The notes beneath the pieces were generated by a model, which was not told where the DNA came from, ran no database searches, and saw only the letters and a program-made list of their open reading frames with translations. From the NCBI GenBank assembly GCA_900549715.1, contig URPK01000010.1:16615-80614 (forward strand): 64,000 bases of DNA, written 5' to 3'. Shown here piece by piece: positions 35,032 to 44,052 of this stretch (its first letter is position 1; every line of letters begins with the position of its first letter). Source of the stretch: an uncultured Collinsella sp. Its GTDB lineage: Bacteria > Actinomycetota > Coriobacteriia > Coriobacteriales > Coriobacteriaceae. A program made the translations under genes and the position numbers.

Positions 35032-35061
35032 TTAGACAAACATCTAAATATCGAGTATAGT
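35032..35061 (+). promoter_or_regulatory. Promoter and operator of the sdpR-sdpI pair
   Basis: TTAGAC (35032-35037) and TATAGT (35056-35061) with an 18-bp spacer form a promoter. The inverted repeat TTAGA-CAAACA-TCTAA (35032-35047) overlaps the -35 and is well placed for autorepression by the ArsR-type protein. Confidence 0.65.
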
Positions 35062-35095
35062 GTGCGCGTCATGAGAGATGATGAGAGGAGGTCTT

Positions 35096-35374
35096 ATGCC
35101 GGGAGAGGGTTTTAAGGCGCTTGCCGATCCAACGCGACGGCGCATTTTGGAGTTGCTGCGCGAGGGCAATTGCACGGCGGGGGAGCTTGCCGAGCATTTC
35201 GATATCAGTAAGCCGTCGCTAAGCCATCACTTGGCGACGCTCAAAAATGCCGGGTTGGTGACCGACGAGCGCCATGGCCAAAACATCGTATACAGCTTAA
35301 ACACCACCGTCATGCAGGATTTAATTGGCTGGTTTATGGGCTTTACAAACACTGAAGGTGATAAGGATGAATAA
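35096..35374 (+). CDS. ArsR-family repressor, SdpR-like
   Basis: A 92-residue winged-helix regulator with the ArsR core FKALADPTRRRILELLREG, AEHFDISKPSLSHHLATLKNAGLV. It lacks the cysteines of metal-sensing ArsR proteins, as does Bacillus SdpR. The start at 35096 follows AGAGGAGG. It overlaps the next gene, an SdpI-like membrane protein, by 8 bp, reproducing the SdpR-SdpI arrangement. A palindrome overlapping its promoter suggests autorepression. Confidence 0.87.
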   Translation: MPGEGFKALADPTRRRILELLREGNCTAGELAEHFDISKPSLSHHLATLKNAGLVTDERHGQNIVYSLNTTVMQDLIGWFMGFTNTEGDKDE

Positions 35375-36071
35375 CGAAAACAAGGGCATTCACCCCACGG
35401 GGGTATCGTCGCGCGTGTGGATTGCGCTGGTCGCTCTGTGCGTCGCCAATGTCGTAGCGCACCTCATGGTGATGCCGAGCTTGCCTGCGCAGATTCCCAC
35501 GCACTGGGGCGCGAACGGCGCCGTCGACGGTTGGGGTCCTAGCTGGATGGCCTCCGCGCTCGGCGCGCTGCCTCTGGCGCTTCTCGCAATGTTCTGCGTG
35601 GTGCCGCGCATCGACCCCAAAGGCGAGGCATATCGAACCTCGGGCAAGTTCTATCAGGGCTTCGTAATCGCCTTCACCTTGTTCATGTGCGCCATAAGCT
35701 GGCTGGGAGAGCTTACGGTCTGGGGCGTGGTGCCGGCGGTCGGTTCGGTTAACGTGCTGATTTCCGGTGTTGTCGGTTTGCTGTTCATCGGCGTAGGCAA
35801 CTACTTGCCGCGTGTGAAGCAGAACTATACGCTCGGTATCAAGACACCTTGGGCGCTTGCCGATCCCGAGAACTGGCGCCGTACGCAGCGTTTTGGCGGC
35901 GCCTGCTTTATGGTGCTGGGTATTGGCCTGATTGTGATGGGCGTGGCAGGCAGCGTGCTTTCGAGTGAAGTCGTCGCCGCGGTGATTGCGGTTCTGGCGT
36001 TTGGTTCGGTTGGAGCCGTCTACGTCTACTCGTATCTGTTGTGGCGCAAATCGCAGCGAGCCGCTCGTTAA
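35367..36071 (+). CDS. SdpI/DUF1648-type membrane protein
   Basis: A 234-residue membrane protein with six hydrophobic segments. The N-terminal DUF1648 block (PSLPAQIPTHWGANGAVDGWG) and the SdpI block (GNYLPRVKQNYTLGIKTPWALADPENWRRTQRFGG) identify the family. In Bacillus SdpI protects from the SdpC cannibalism toxin and sequesters SdpR at the membrane. No SdpC gene is nearby, so here it may answer foreign toxins or envelope stress. The start ATG overlaps the end of the sdpR-like gene. Confidence 0.87.
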   Translation: MNNENKGIHPTGVSSRVWIALVALCVANVVAHLMVMPSLPAQIPTHWGANGAVDGWGPSWMASALGALPLALLAMFCVVPRIDPKGEAYRTSGKFYQGFVIAFTLFMCAISWLGELTVWGVVPAVGSVNVLISGVVGLLFIGVGNYLPRVKQNYTLGIKTPWALADPENWRRTQRFGGACFMVLGIGLIVMGVAGSVLSSEVVAAVIAVLAFGSVGAVYVYSYLLWRKSQRAAR

Positions 36072-36132
36072 GGTTGCGGAAAACTAGCGTACGCAGTTCA
36101 TAGTATGTTCCGGGGGACTTTTCCCAGGTAGT

Positions 36133-36166
36133 ATTAGGGGGTGTGGGCAACCATGCCCCTTTTTCG
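36133..36166 (+). terminator. Probable terminator after sdpI-like gene
   Basis: AGGGGG pairs with GCCCCT around a GC-rich loop and TTTTT follows, 90 bp before ettA. Confidence 0.5.
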
Positions 36167-36255
36167 TTACGTTTCAGAGCTGGTTTCCTCATTTCGTTTC
36201 TACTAAAGCGAATCAAGAATAGGGAAACAGCAGGTAGAAAGGATAGAACAGGCAA

Positions 36256-37935
36256 ATGGCAGAGTTTATCTACCAGATGTATCAGGCTCGCAAGGCCCAT
36301 GGCGACAAGGTAATCCTTGACGACGTGACCCTGAGCTTCTACCCCGGTGCCAAGATCGGCGTCGTGGGTCCCAACGGCATGGGCAAGTCGACCCTGCTCA
36401 AGATCATGGCCGGCATCGAGGAAGTTTCCAACGGCGATGCCAGGCTCACCCCCGGCTACACCGTGGGTATCCTGCAACAGGAGCCGCCGCTCGACGACGA
36501 CAAGACCGTCATCGAGAACGTGCGCATGGCGTTTGGCGACATGATTGCCAAGGTCGATCGCTTCAACAAGATCGGCGAGGAGATGTGCGACCCGGACTGC
36601 GACATGGACGCCCTCATGGCCGAGATGGGCAAGCTCCAGGACGAGATCGACGCCGCTGATGGCTGGGATATCGATTCCAAGCTCGGCCAGGCCATGGACG
36701 CCCTGCAGCTGCCCGATTCCGACATGCCGGTCAACGTGCTTTCCGGCGGCGAGCGCCGTCGCGTGGCCCTGTGCAAGCTGCTGCTCGAGGCTCCCGACCT
36801 GCTGCTGCTTGACGAGCCCACAAACCACCTAGACGCTGAGTCGATCCTGTGGCTCGAGCACTTCCTTCACAACTACCAGGGCGCGGTGCTTGCCGTCACG
36901 CACGATCGCTACTTCCTGGATAACGTTGCCGAGTGGATCTGCGAGGTCGACCGCGGTCACCTTTATCCCTACAAGGGCAACTACTCCACGTATCTGGAGA
37001 CCAAGGCCGCCCGTATCGAGGCGCAGGGCAACCGCGACGCCAAGCTCGCCAAGCGCATGGAGGCCGAGCTCGAGTGGGTACGCAGCTCGCCCAAGGCTCG
37101 CCAGGCCAAGAACAAGGCTCGTCTGGCTCGCTACGAGGAGATGGAGGCCGAGGCCCGCGCAAGCCAGAAGCTCGACTGGACCGATATCCGCATTCCCGTT
37201 GGACCGCGTTTGGGTAACAAGGTGCTCGAGGCCCATCACCTGCACAAGGAACTCGACGGTCGCGTGCTCATCGACGACCTTTCGTTCACCCTGCCGCGCA
37301 ACGGCATCGTGGGCGTCATCGGCCCCAACGGTGTCGGTAAGACCACGCTGTTCAAGACCATCGTGGGCCTGGAGCCGCTGACTTCGGGCGAGCTCGAGGT
37401 GGGCGAGACCGTCAAGATCTCCTATGTCGATCAGAACCGTTCTGGCATCGACCCCGATAAGAACCTGTGGGAGGTCGTCTCGGACGGCCTGGACCACATG
37501 ATGGTCGGCGAGACCGAGGTTCCGAGCCGTGCTTATGTGGCGAGCTTTGGCTTTAAGGGCCAGGACCAGCAGAAGCGCGCTGGCGTACTCTCCGGTGGCG
37601 AGCGCAACCGTCTGAACTTGGCGCTTACGCTCAAGCAGGGCGGCAACCTGCTGCTCCTCGACGAGCCCACGAACGACCTCGACGTCGAGACGCTGTCCTC
37701 GCTCGAAGCGGCGCTGCTCGAGTTCCCGGGCTGCTCGGTGGTCATTAGCCACGACCGTATGTTCCTAGACCGCGTCGCCACGCACATCCTGGCGTGGGAG
37801 GGCACCGACGAGAACCCGGGCAACTGGTATTGGTTCGAGGGCAACTTCGAGGCCTATCAGGCCAACCGCATCGAGCGCCTGGGCGAGGACGCAGCCCAGC
37901 CGCATCGTATTCACCGCAAGCTGACGCGCGATTAG
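36256..37935 (+). CDS. ettA: ABC-F translation factor EttA
   Basis: A 559-residue ABC-F protein with two ATPase domains in tandem and no membrane segments. Domain 1 has Walker A GPNGMGKST and signature LSGGERRR; domain 2 has GPNGVGKTT and LSGGERNR. The linker and an arm insertion of the EttA type lie between and within them. EttA gates entry of 70S ribosomes into elongation according to ADP/ATP ratio. The N-terminus EFIYQMYQARKAHGDKVIL and the length fit EttA rather than drug-resistance ABC-F proteins. The start follows AGAAAGGATAG. Confidence 0.93.
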   Translation: MAEFIYQMYQARKAHGDKVILDDVTLSFYPGAKIGVVGPNGMGKSTLLKIMAGIEEVSNGDARLTPGYTVGILQQEPPLDDDKTVIENVRMAFGDMIAKVDRFNKIGEEMCDPDCDMDALMAEMGKLQDEIDAADGWDIDSKLGQAMDALQLPDSDMPVNVLSGGERRRVALCKLLLEAPDLLLLDEPTNHLDAESILWLEHFLHNYQGAVLAVTHDRYFLDNVAEWICEVDRGHLYPYKGNYSTYLETKAARIEAQGNRDAKLAKRMEAELEWVRSSPKARQAKNKARLARYEEMEAEARASQKLDWTDIRIPVGPRLGNKVLEAHHLHKELDGRVLIDDLSFTLPRNGIVGVIGPNGVGKTTLFKTIVGLEPLTSGELEVGETVKISYVDQNRSGIDPDKNLWEVVSDGLDHMMVGETEVPSRAYVASFGFKGQDQQKRAGVLSGGERNRLNLALTLKQGGNLLLLDEPTNDLDVETLSSLEAALLEFPGCSVVISHDRMFLDRVATHILAWEGTDENPGNWYWFEGNFEAYQANRIERLGEDAAQPHRIHRKLTRD

Positions 37936-37958
37936 TCGAGCTCAGGTGACCTAATGAG

Positions 37959-37996
37959 AAAGGGACGATAACCTTGAGGGTTATCGTCCCTTTTTG
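37959..37996. terminator. Bidirectional terminator
   Basis: AAAGGGACGATAACC pairs with GGTTATCGTCCCTTT around a TTGA loop, with T and A tracts on its two sides, between convergent genes. Confidence 0.92.
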
Positions 37997-39298
37997 TTAC
38001 TTGGTAGAAGGTTCGACTTTATCGATGGTCCAGGCGGCTCCGAGACCGCCGGTGGTGTTGCGGCGAATGCGCACGGTAACCTCGCGGCGCTCGCCGGCCT
38101 GCGTATAGCGCAGGGGGAAGCTTGCGCGGTTTCGCGCGGCCTCGATGGTACCGCGCTCGCGGGCGATCCAGTAGTACTCGCCGACGATGCCGAGCGTGTC
38201 GGCGCCGTAGGGGAGATAGGTCGACAACTGGTGCAGAAGCGGGCCGGGGCAGAAGACCTCGGTTGCGAAATCGACGGGGAAGTCCTTGGGGATGGCGGGC
38301 GCTGCAGGTGCGGGGGCTGGGGCCGCTGCGGGTACCGAAGCCGGTGCGGATGCGGGTATTTGGTCGCAAGCGGCGGCGGGCATGGATTCGATGACGGGTG
38401 CGGGCTCCGGCGTTACTTTCGGCTTGATCTCGGAATCTGCGGGCTTCACGGTGACGGGTGCGTCTGCAACTGCGGTTTCAACCTCAACCTGCGTCGCGTT
38501 CTCATTCTCGACGCTCGACTTTGCCTCGACCGGCGTGGACGCCATGGTGGTGATGCCGGCGTTGGCGTTCTCGGGGTCATAGACGACCGTAAGCGAGATG
38601 GCAGGCTGCGGCGTCTCGGGTTCCGGCGTCGACTCGGTAGCGTCTTGACCGGTGGACTCGTCGGGTTGATCGTCCTCCGCCTCGTCGCCAAAGACATCGC
38701 TGTTTTGGAACGCAGGCGTCTCGGGTTGGTTGGCGGCTTCTTCGGTTGTCGACTTGGGAGCCTCGTTGAGCTCCGCAATGGCTTCCTGCTCTGATATGAC
38801 TTCGGGATCGGTCGTGGCGGCGATTTCGGTTTCGGCTTCTGCTGCTACCTCAATAGCGACTTCGATCTCTGTCTCGGGCTCGGGCTCCGGAGCGACTTCG
38901 GCCACGGGCTCGGGACGCTTAACGTGCTTGGGGCGTACAGCCTTGAGGTCTTTCTCGCCGCGCTTTTTCTTTTTGTAGGACTGCTTGGCACCCTTGGCAG
39001 CCTTGGGCTTGTCCTCGCCTTTGGCAAGGGCGGTATCCCAGGCCTCGTTGGCGATGACGGTGGCATACAGGCGACCGCCCTTAAAGACGGTCAGCTTAAT
39101 GCAGTCGTCGAGCTCCTCGAGCAGCTCGCGCGTGGACTCAAAGCCTAGGTCATAAGCGGCCATATCGCCGGTGGCGAGCGCCTCCTCGACCTGCGTCATA
39201 AACGTTTGCTTGCCGCATCCGATTGCATCGCGCAGCAGGCGATACAGATAGATGTGGTTGCCCAGCGATAGCGTGGGCTTAACTATTGTCTTGCTCAT
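37997..39298 (-). CDS. Protein with N-terminal helical domain, long acidic linker and C-terminal domain
   Basis: A 433-residue protein of unknown function. Residues 1 to about 100 form a compact domain (ending with DLGFESTRELLEELDDCIKL and KGGRLYATV) that loosely recalls OST-HTH/LOTUS-type winged helices. A basic patch (YKKKKRGEKDLKAVRPKHVKR) follows, then about 200 residues rich in Glu, Pro, Ala and Thr. The last 95 residues (from DFATEVFCPGPLLHQL) form a second folded domain. The layout suggests a nucleic-acid or scaffold protein, but I do not recognise it. The start at 39298 is preferred over 39328. It is a single gene on the minus strand. Confidence 0.65.
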   Translation of the reverse strand: MSKTIVKPTLSLGNHIYLYRLLRDAIGCGKQTFMTQVEEALATGDMAAYDLGFESTRELLEELDDCIKLTVFKGGRLYATVIANEAWDTALAKGEDKPKAAKGAKQSYKKKKRGEKDLKAVRPKHVKRPEPVAEVAPEPEPETEIEVAIEVAAEAETEIAATTDPEVISEQEAIAELNEAPKSTTEEAANQPETPAFQNSDVFGDEAEDDQPDESTGQDATESTPEPETPQPAISLTVVYDPENANAGITTMASTPVEAKSSVENENATQVEVETAVADAPVTVKPADSEIKPKVTPEPAPVIESMPAAACDQIPASAPASVPAAAPAPAPAAPAIPKDFPVDFATEVFCPGPLLHQLSTYLPYGADTLGIVGEYYWIARERGTIEAARNRASFPLRYTQAGERREVTVRIRRNTTGGLGAAWTIDKVEPSTK

Positions 39299-39370
39299 GG
39301 CAAATCTCCTCTTTACACACCAAAGCATCTTACCATCGCACGGGGCGTGCTACCTCGGCGCCCAAGGCAA

Positions 39371-39404
39371 ACGGGCGCGACCGTTGCCGGTTCGCGCCCG
39401 TTAT
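39371..39404 (-). terminator. Terminator after the Ser/Thr-rich membrane protein gene
   Basis: AACGGGCGCGA pairs with TCGCGCCCGTT around a GC-rich loop; T residues follow on the minus strand. Confidence 0.7.
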
Positions 39405-39436
39405 ACAGATCGGTTCTCTATGAGAAGCAAACGTGC

Positions 39437-40387
39437 TTAGTTGCCCGATGTCGTGCCTTGGCTTGAACTGTCAGATGTCGTGCCCGATGTGGTGCCACTC
39501 GAATTGCTGTTGCTGCTGTTTGCTGTGCCCGTTCCCGACGTGGTGTCGCTCGTCTGGTCGCCCGTGCTCGGTTGAGAGCCGTCAGTCGTTTGGCTTGAGT
39601 CGGTCGTGCCGGATTGCGTACCGCTGTTGGCCGTAGAGGAATCGGTGCCCTGCGATTGGTTTTGGGTGTTCGAGGACGAATTGGCAGAGGCAGAACTGTC
39701 TTGCGTGTCGTCCGTCTGTGCCTGCTGATCCTGCGACTGGGTGTTGCCATTTGCATCGCTCTCGGTCGTGCGCGACGACAGAATCGGCTCTGGACGCTCG
39801 CCCAGACCCTCACCGGCAGTGGTGATAAGGATGGCGCCGGCGCAGGCGATGACCGCGACGATGGCGATGGCGATCGAGAAGACGATGACCTTCTTTTGCG
39901 TCTGGCTGCGCTCTGCTGCCGCCTTGGCGCGCAGGCTGTCGGGGGCGACGCGCGCCGTGGTCGCGCGCCCCGCAATTTGGCGCATCTCCTGCGTAGTTGC
40001 GGCGCCGCCCAAGTGCTCCTCGGCATTTAACTCAACGGGCTCATAAGCACCGGCGGGGTAGTCGTCGGCGGCGTGCGTACCTTTGAGGGCTTCGGCGCTG
40101 GCAGAGATAAAGTGGCGGTAGACCTGCGAGGACACAACGGTGATGACCGAGCTCACGGCGGCACCAATTACTGAACCAGCGATGCCGATCTTGGAAGCAA
40201 GCGCGACGCTCGTGGCGGCAGCTGCGGCGCCGGCGATGATTTGGGGAATGGAAATGTCGTCGAACAGGCCCTTTTTGGGCGCGATGGCCATGGTTTGTCC
40301 GATGGAATGGTTCTCGTGCACGCCGTTGTTGAGCGCTGCCGGTGTCATGACGCGCGTGCGCGGCGCGTCGGTGTACTTGGTTGTCAT
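39437..40387 (-). CDS. Membrane protein with Ser/Thr/Gln/Asn-rich tail
   Basis: A 316-residue protein without a recognised family. A hydrophobic Ala/Gly/Val-rich region at residues 45-85 is followed by a soluble stretch, then a second membrane segment (VIVFSIAIAIVAVIACAGAILITT, about residues 165-190). The last 120 residues are almost entirely Ser, Thr, Gly, Asn, Gln and Asp, a low-complexity tail likely exposed outside the cell and able to span the wall. A surface role is inferred from this layout only. A terminator lies 3' of it. Confidence 0.7.
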   Translation of the reverse strand: MTTKYTDAPRTRVMTPAALNNGVHENHSIGQTMAIAPKKGLFDDISIPQIIAGAAAAATSVALASKIGIAGSVIGAAVSSVITVVSSQVYRHFISASAEALKGTHAADDYPAGAYEPVELNAEEHLGGAATTQEMRQIAGRATTARVAPDSLRAKAAAERSQTQKKVIVFSIAIAIVAVIACAGAILITTAGEGLGERPEPILSSRTTESDANGNTQSQDQQAQTDDTQDSSASANSSSNTQNQSQGTDSSTANSGTQSGTTDSSQTTDGSQPSTGDQTSDTTSGTGTANSSNSNSSGTTSGTTSDSSSQGTTSGN

Positions 40388-40590
40388 ACGGGGTCCTCCC
40401 GGTGTAAATCTGCTTCGTTTCGTTTAGCCATCAGGGTACCCACCAGATGTGAATCGTACATGACATTTAACAGATACCATCAACTCATCAATAGCTCACC
40501 AAGTTGGTGGGATGCGGTTACACCTGGCGGTTGAACTACAATAGGGCTTGCTAATTGTTGTGAATGGCGTCTACGCACGGGAGCATTCTT

Positions 40591-42570
40591 ATGAATCTTC
40601 ACCTTTCTCAGTCTGATGGCTTTTTGCGTGTGGCGGCGGCGTCGCCGCGGATTCGCGTGGCCGATGTCGAGGGCAATGCCGAGGTTGCGCTGGCGGCTGT
40701 TCGCGAGGCTACCGAGCGCGGCGTTCGCGCGCTGGCGCTGCCCGAGCTTAACCTGACCGGCTATACCGCGGCCGATCTGTTCCATAACCGCACATTGCTG
40801 CATGCCTGCGAGGCTGCTCTGGTGCATATCCTCGATGAAACCCGCGAGCTGCCGATTGTCTTTACCGTCGGCCTTCCCGTTGCGGTGGCCGAAAACATCT
40901 ACAACTGCGCGGCCGTGTGCTGTGCGGGCGAGCTTTTGGGCCTTACGGCTAAGAAGTATCTGCCCAACTATGGCGAGTTCTACGAGCGCCGCTGGTTTGC
41001 CCCGGCGCCTGCCGATCCCGTGTGGGTTGAATTTGCCGGTCAGGGTCCGGTGCCGCTTGGCTCGGGGCTTGTCTACCGCTGCTGTGATGAGGGCGCCGAG
41101 GACCTGGTGCTGGGCGTTGAGGTCTGTGAGGACCTGTGGGTGCCGGCGCCCCCTTCGACCGAGATGGCGCTTGCCGGTGCGACGGTGATTCTCAACCCGT
41201 CGGCTTCTGACGAAATCATCGGTAAGGCAGATTACCGCCGCAGCCTTATCTCTAACCAAAGCGCGCGCCTGTACTGTGCTTATGCCTACGCGGATGCGAG
41301 TGAGGGCGAGTCCACGACCGACATGGTCTTTGCGGGCGAGAACCTCGTCTACGAAAACGGCTCGAAGCTCGCCGCGACCAAACTGCTTACCTGCGATATG
41401 GCCATCGTCGACGTTGACCTTGACCGTCTGGTTGCCGAGCGCCGTCGCTCGACGACGTGGACGCGCGCGGACGATGCGCCGGAGGCCACGACCGTTGAGT
41501 TTTCGTTTGAGGGCGTGTTGGCCGAAGAGCCTGTCCTGCGCGATGCACTCGGCATCGACCGTGTCTTCCCCCGCGCACCCTTTGTTCCGGCCGACCATGG
41601 TGACCTGGCCGAGCGTTGCGAGACCATCCTCGACCTGCAGACCGCGGGCCTCAAGACCCGTCTTGCCCATACGGGTACCAAGGCGGCCGTCATCGGTCTT
41701 TCAGGCGGTCTGGACTCCACGCTGGCGCTGCTTGTGACCGTGCGTGCCTTCGATGCGCTGGGGCTGCCGCGCACGGGTATCACGGCGGTTTCCATGCCTG
41801 GCTTTGGCACGACGCATCGCACTAAGTCGAATGCCGAGTCGCTCGCTCGCGACCTGGGCGTGAGCTTCCGCGAGGTTTCGATCCACGCGGCTGTGGAGCA
41901 GCACTTCAAGGACATTGAGCACGATCCGACCGTGCAGGACGTGACCTACGAGAACAGCCAGGCCCGCGAGCGTACGCAGATTCTGATGGATCTGGCCAAC
42001 CAGGCTGGCGGTTTTGTCATCGGCACGGGCGACCTGTCGGAGCTGGCGCTCGGCTGGGCTACCTATAACGGCGACCACATGAGCATGTACGCCGTCAACG
42101 CGAGCGTGCCCAAGACGCTTGTGCGCCATCTGGTGCGCTATGCGGCCGATGTCTTTGGCGGGCGTATTGCCGAGGTCTTGCTCGATATCCTCGATACGCC
42201 GGTGTCCCCCGAGCTCCTGCCGCCCACGGGCGACGGCGAGATTGCGCAGAAGACTGAGGACCTGGTGGGCCCGTACGAGCTGCACGACTACTTCCTCTAC
42301 TACCTGCTGCGTTTTGGCTTTGAGCCGGGCAAGATCTACCGCATGGCGCTCAAGAGCTTCGAGGGCGTCTACGACGTCAAGACCATTCACACGTGGCTAC
42401 GCACGTTCTACCGTCGCTTCTTTGCCCAGCAGTTTAAGCGCAGCTGCCTGCCCGATGGCCCCAAGGTGGGCTCGGTCACGCTCAGCCCGCGCGGCGATTG
42501 GCGCATGCCGAGTGACGCCAGCTCGCGCCTGTGGCTCGCCCAGATTGACGCGCTCAATCCGATGGACTAA
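40591..42570 (+). CDS. nadE: Glutamine-dependent NAD+ synthetase
   Basis: A 659-residue two-domain enzyme for the last step of NAD synthesis. Residues 1 to about 300 form the nitrilase-like glutaminase, with Glu in ALPELNLTGY, Lys in KKYLPNYGEFYE and the nucleophile Cys in GVEVCEDLW. The C-terminal ATP-pyrophosphatase domain has the P-loop GLSGGLDSTLAL and GTGDLSELALGWATYNGDHM. Length matches the glutamine-dependent class. The start at 40591 (ACGGGAG upstream) gives the normal N-terminus. Confidence 0.95.
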   Translation: MNLHLSQSDGFLRVAAASPRIRVADVEGNAEVALAAVREATERGVRALALPELNLTGYTAADLFHNRTLLHACEAALVHILDETRELPIVFTVGLPVAVAENIYNCAAVCCAGELLGLTAKKYLPNYGEFYERRWFAPAPADPVWVEFAGQGPVPLGSGLVYRCCDEGAEDLVLGVEVCEDLWVPAPPSTEMALAGATVILNPSASDEIIGKADYRRSLISNQSARLYCAYAYADASEGESTTDMVFAGENLVYENGSKLAATKLLTCDMAIVDVDLDRLVAERRRSTTWTRADDAPEATTVEFSFEGVLAEEPVLRDALGIDRVFPRAPFVPADHGDLAERCETILDLQTAGLKTRLAHTGTKAAVIGLSGGLDSTLALLVTVRAFDALGLPRTGITAVSMPGFGTTHRTKSNAESLARDLGVSFREVSIHAAVEQHFKDIEHDPTVQDVTYENSQARERTQILMDLANQAGGFVIGTGDLSELALGWATYNGDHMSMYAVNASVPKTLVRHLVRYAADVFGGRIAEVLLDILDTPVSPELLPPTGDGEIAQKTEDLVGPYELHDYFLYYLLRFGFEPGKIYRMALKSFEGVYDVKTIHTWLRTFYRRFFAQQFKRSCLPDGPKVGSVTLSPRGDWRMPSDASSRLWLAQIDALNPMD

Positions 42571-42636
42571 GGTTGCCAAATTGAACCAAAACAGCGGGTG
42601 CAAGCGTTACACTTTTGCAATCTGATGGCCCGTATC

Positions 42637-42668
42637 GCGCGGCGCTCTTGTCGGAGCGCCGCGTTTTT
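42637..42668 (+). terminator. Terminator between nadE and the aminotransferase
   Basis: GCGGCGCTC pairs with GAGCGCCGC around TTGTCG and GTTTTT follows. It lies only 20 bp before the aminotransferase start, so it could also attenuate that gene. Confidence 0.8.
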
Positions 42669-42687
42669 CATATCGAAAGGTGGCACC

Positions 42688-43851
42688 ATGCAGGCATCGC
42701 AGCGTCTCGACCGCTTTGGCGCGGAGGTCTTCGCCTCGCTCAACAACAAACTGCTTGCGCTGAAGGCTCAGGGCAAGACCATTTACAACATGAGCGTGGG
42801 CACGCCCGACTTTAAGCCGTACGACCACGTGGTCGAGGCGCTCACGCAAGCGGCCCAGGACCCCGAGATGTGGAAGTATGCCCTGCGCGACCTGCCCGAA
42901 CTCAAGCAAGCCGTGTGCGATTACTATGAGCGCCGCTTTGGCGTTTCGGGCATTACGCCGTCTATGGTGCAGTCGTGCAACGGCACGCAGGAGGGCGTGG
43001 GCCATTTGGGCCTGGCCCTGCTCGATCCGGGTGACACCATTTTGGTTCCCGATCCGTGCTACCCGGTCTTTGAGGCGGGCGCCAAGATTGCCGATGCCAA
43101 GCTCGAGTACTATCCGTTGGTCGCCGAGCATAATTACCTGCCCTATGTGGCGGGCATCGATCCCGAGGTGGCCGATCGTGCCAAGTATATGATCGTGTCG
43201 TTGCCCGCCAACCCGGTCGGCTCGGTGGGCACGCCCGAGGTCTACGAGGAGATCATCGCTTTCGCCCGCGAGCACGACCTGCTGATCGTTCACGACAACG
43301 CATACTCCGACATCGTGTTTGACGGTGAGCCGGGCGGCAGCTTCTTGCAGTATCCCGGTGCGCTCGAGGTGGGCGTGGAGTTTTTCTCGCTCTCCAAGTC
43401 GTTTAACGTCACTGGTGCCCGCATCGGCTTTTTGGTCGGCCGTGAGGACGTGGTCTCTGCCTTTGCCAAACTGCGCGGCCAGATCGACTTTGGCATGTTC
43501 TTCCCGATCCAGAAGGCTGCTATCGCCTGTCTGAACGGTCCGCGCGATGAGGTCGAGGCGCAGCGTCTGAAGTACCAGGAGCGCCGTGATGCCCTGTGCG
43601 ACGGTCTTGAGAACTTGGGCTGGGAGCGTCCTAACGCGCATGGCTCTATGTTTGTGTGGGCCAAGCTTCCCGGTGGTCGCACCGATTCCATGGCGTTTTG
43701 CGAGGAGCTTATGGAGAAGGCCGGCGTTGTGGTGACGCCGGGCGCGAGCTTTGGTCCTTCGGGCGAGGGACACGTGCGCATGGCGCTGGTCCTGCCGCCC
43801 GATCAGATTGCTTTGGCTGTCGAGGCCATTCGCGAGGCGGGCCTGTATTAG
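42688..43851 (+). CDS. Class I/II PLP aminotransferase (possible N-acetyl-LL-DAP aminotransferase)
   Basis: A 387-residue fold-type-I aminotransferase. The cofactor site reads SLSKSFNVTGARIGF (PLP Lys near residue 237), with IVHDNAYSD before it and a C-terminal Arg for the carboxylate (GHVRMALV). The opening NMSVGTPDFKP and DLPELKQAVCDYYERRFG resemble PatA/DapX and LL-DAP aminotransferases. Because the window encodes the acetylase variant of the DAP pathway (DapH and an M20 deacetylase), this could be its aminotransferase; it is not in that operon, so the link is inference. The start follows GAAAGGTG. Confidence 0.82.
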   Translation: MQASQRLDRFGAEVFASLNNKLLALKAQGKTIYNMSVGTPDFKPYDHVVEALTQAAQDPEMWKYALRDLPELKQAVCDYYERRFGVSGITPSMVQSCNGTQEGVGHLGLALLDPGDTILVPDPCYPVFEAGAKIADAKLEYYPLVAEHNYLPYVAGIDPEVADRAKYMIVSLPANPVGSVGTPEVYEEIIAFAREHDLLIVHDNAYSDIVFDGEPGGSFLQYPGALEVGVEFFSLSKSFNVTGARIGFLVGREDVVSAFAKLRGQIDFGMFFPIQKAAIACLNGPRDEVEAQRLKYQERRDALCDGLENLGWERPNAHGSMFVWAKLPGGRTDSMAFCEELMEKAGVVVTPGASFGPSGEGHVRMALVLPPDQIALAVEAIREAGLY

Positions 43852-43994
43852 AAAGCTATTTCGCCTCGTCAATAGCTCGAAACCGATTTCGTGCAGTTAT
43901 TTTACGAATCCTGCAAACAATTTCGGTAAACGGTCGATTTTTGGCTGCGAATAGGAGCATAATCAAAGTCCCGATTGGATGTATTGGGATTACG

Positions 43995-44027
43995 GCAAGC
44001 CGCTCGGGTCGTTCCCGGGCGGCTTGC
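43995..44027 (+). promoter_or_regulatory. Hairpin in the lactate dehydrogenase leader
   Basis: GCAAGCCGCTCGGG pairs with CCCGGGCGGCTTGC around TCGTT, 25 bp before the ldh start. It lacks a T tract, so mRNA stabilisation or control of translation is likelier than termination. Confidence 0.5.
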
Positions 44028-44052
44028 TTGTGGAGAGAGATGGGAGTTTCTA

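Noticed and set aside
43852..44052. Rex-type redox operator upstream of ldh
   Set aside because: No TTGTG-N8-CACAA-like palindrome is present; only a GC-rich hairpin was found.
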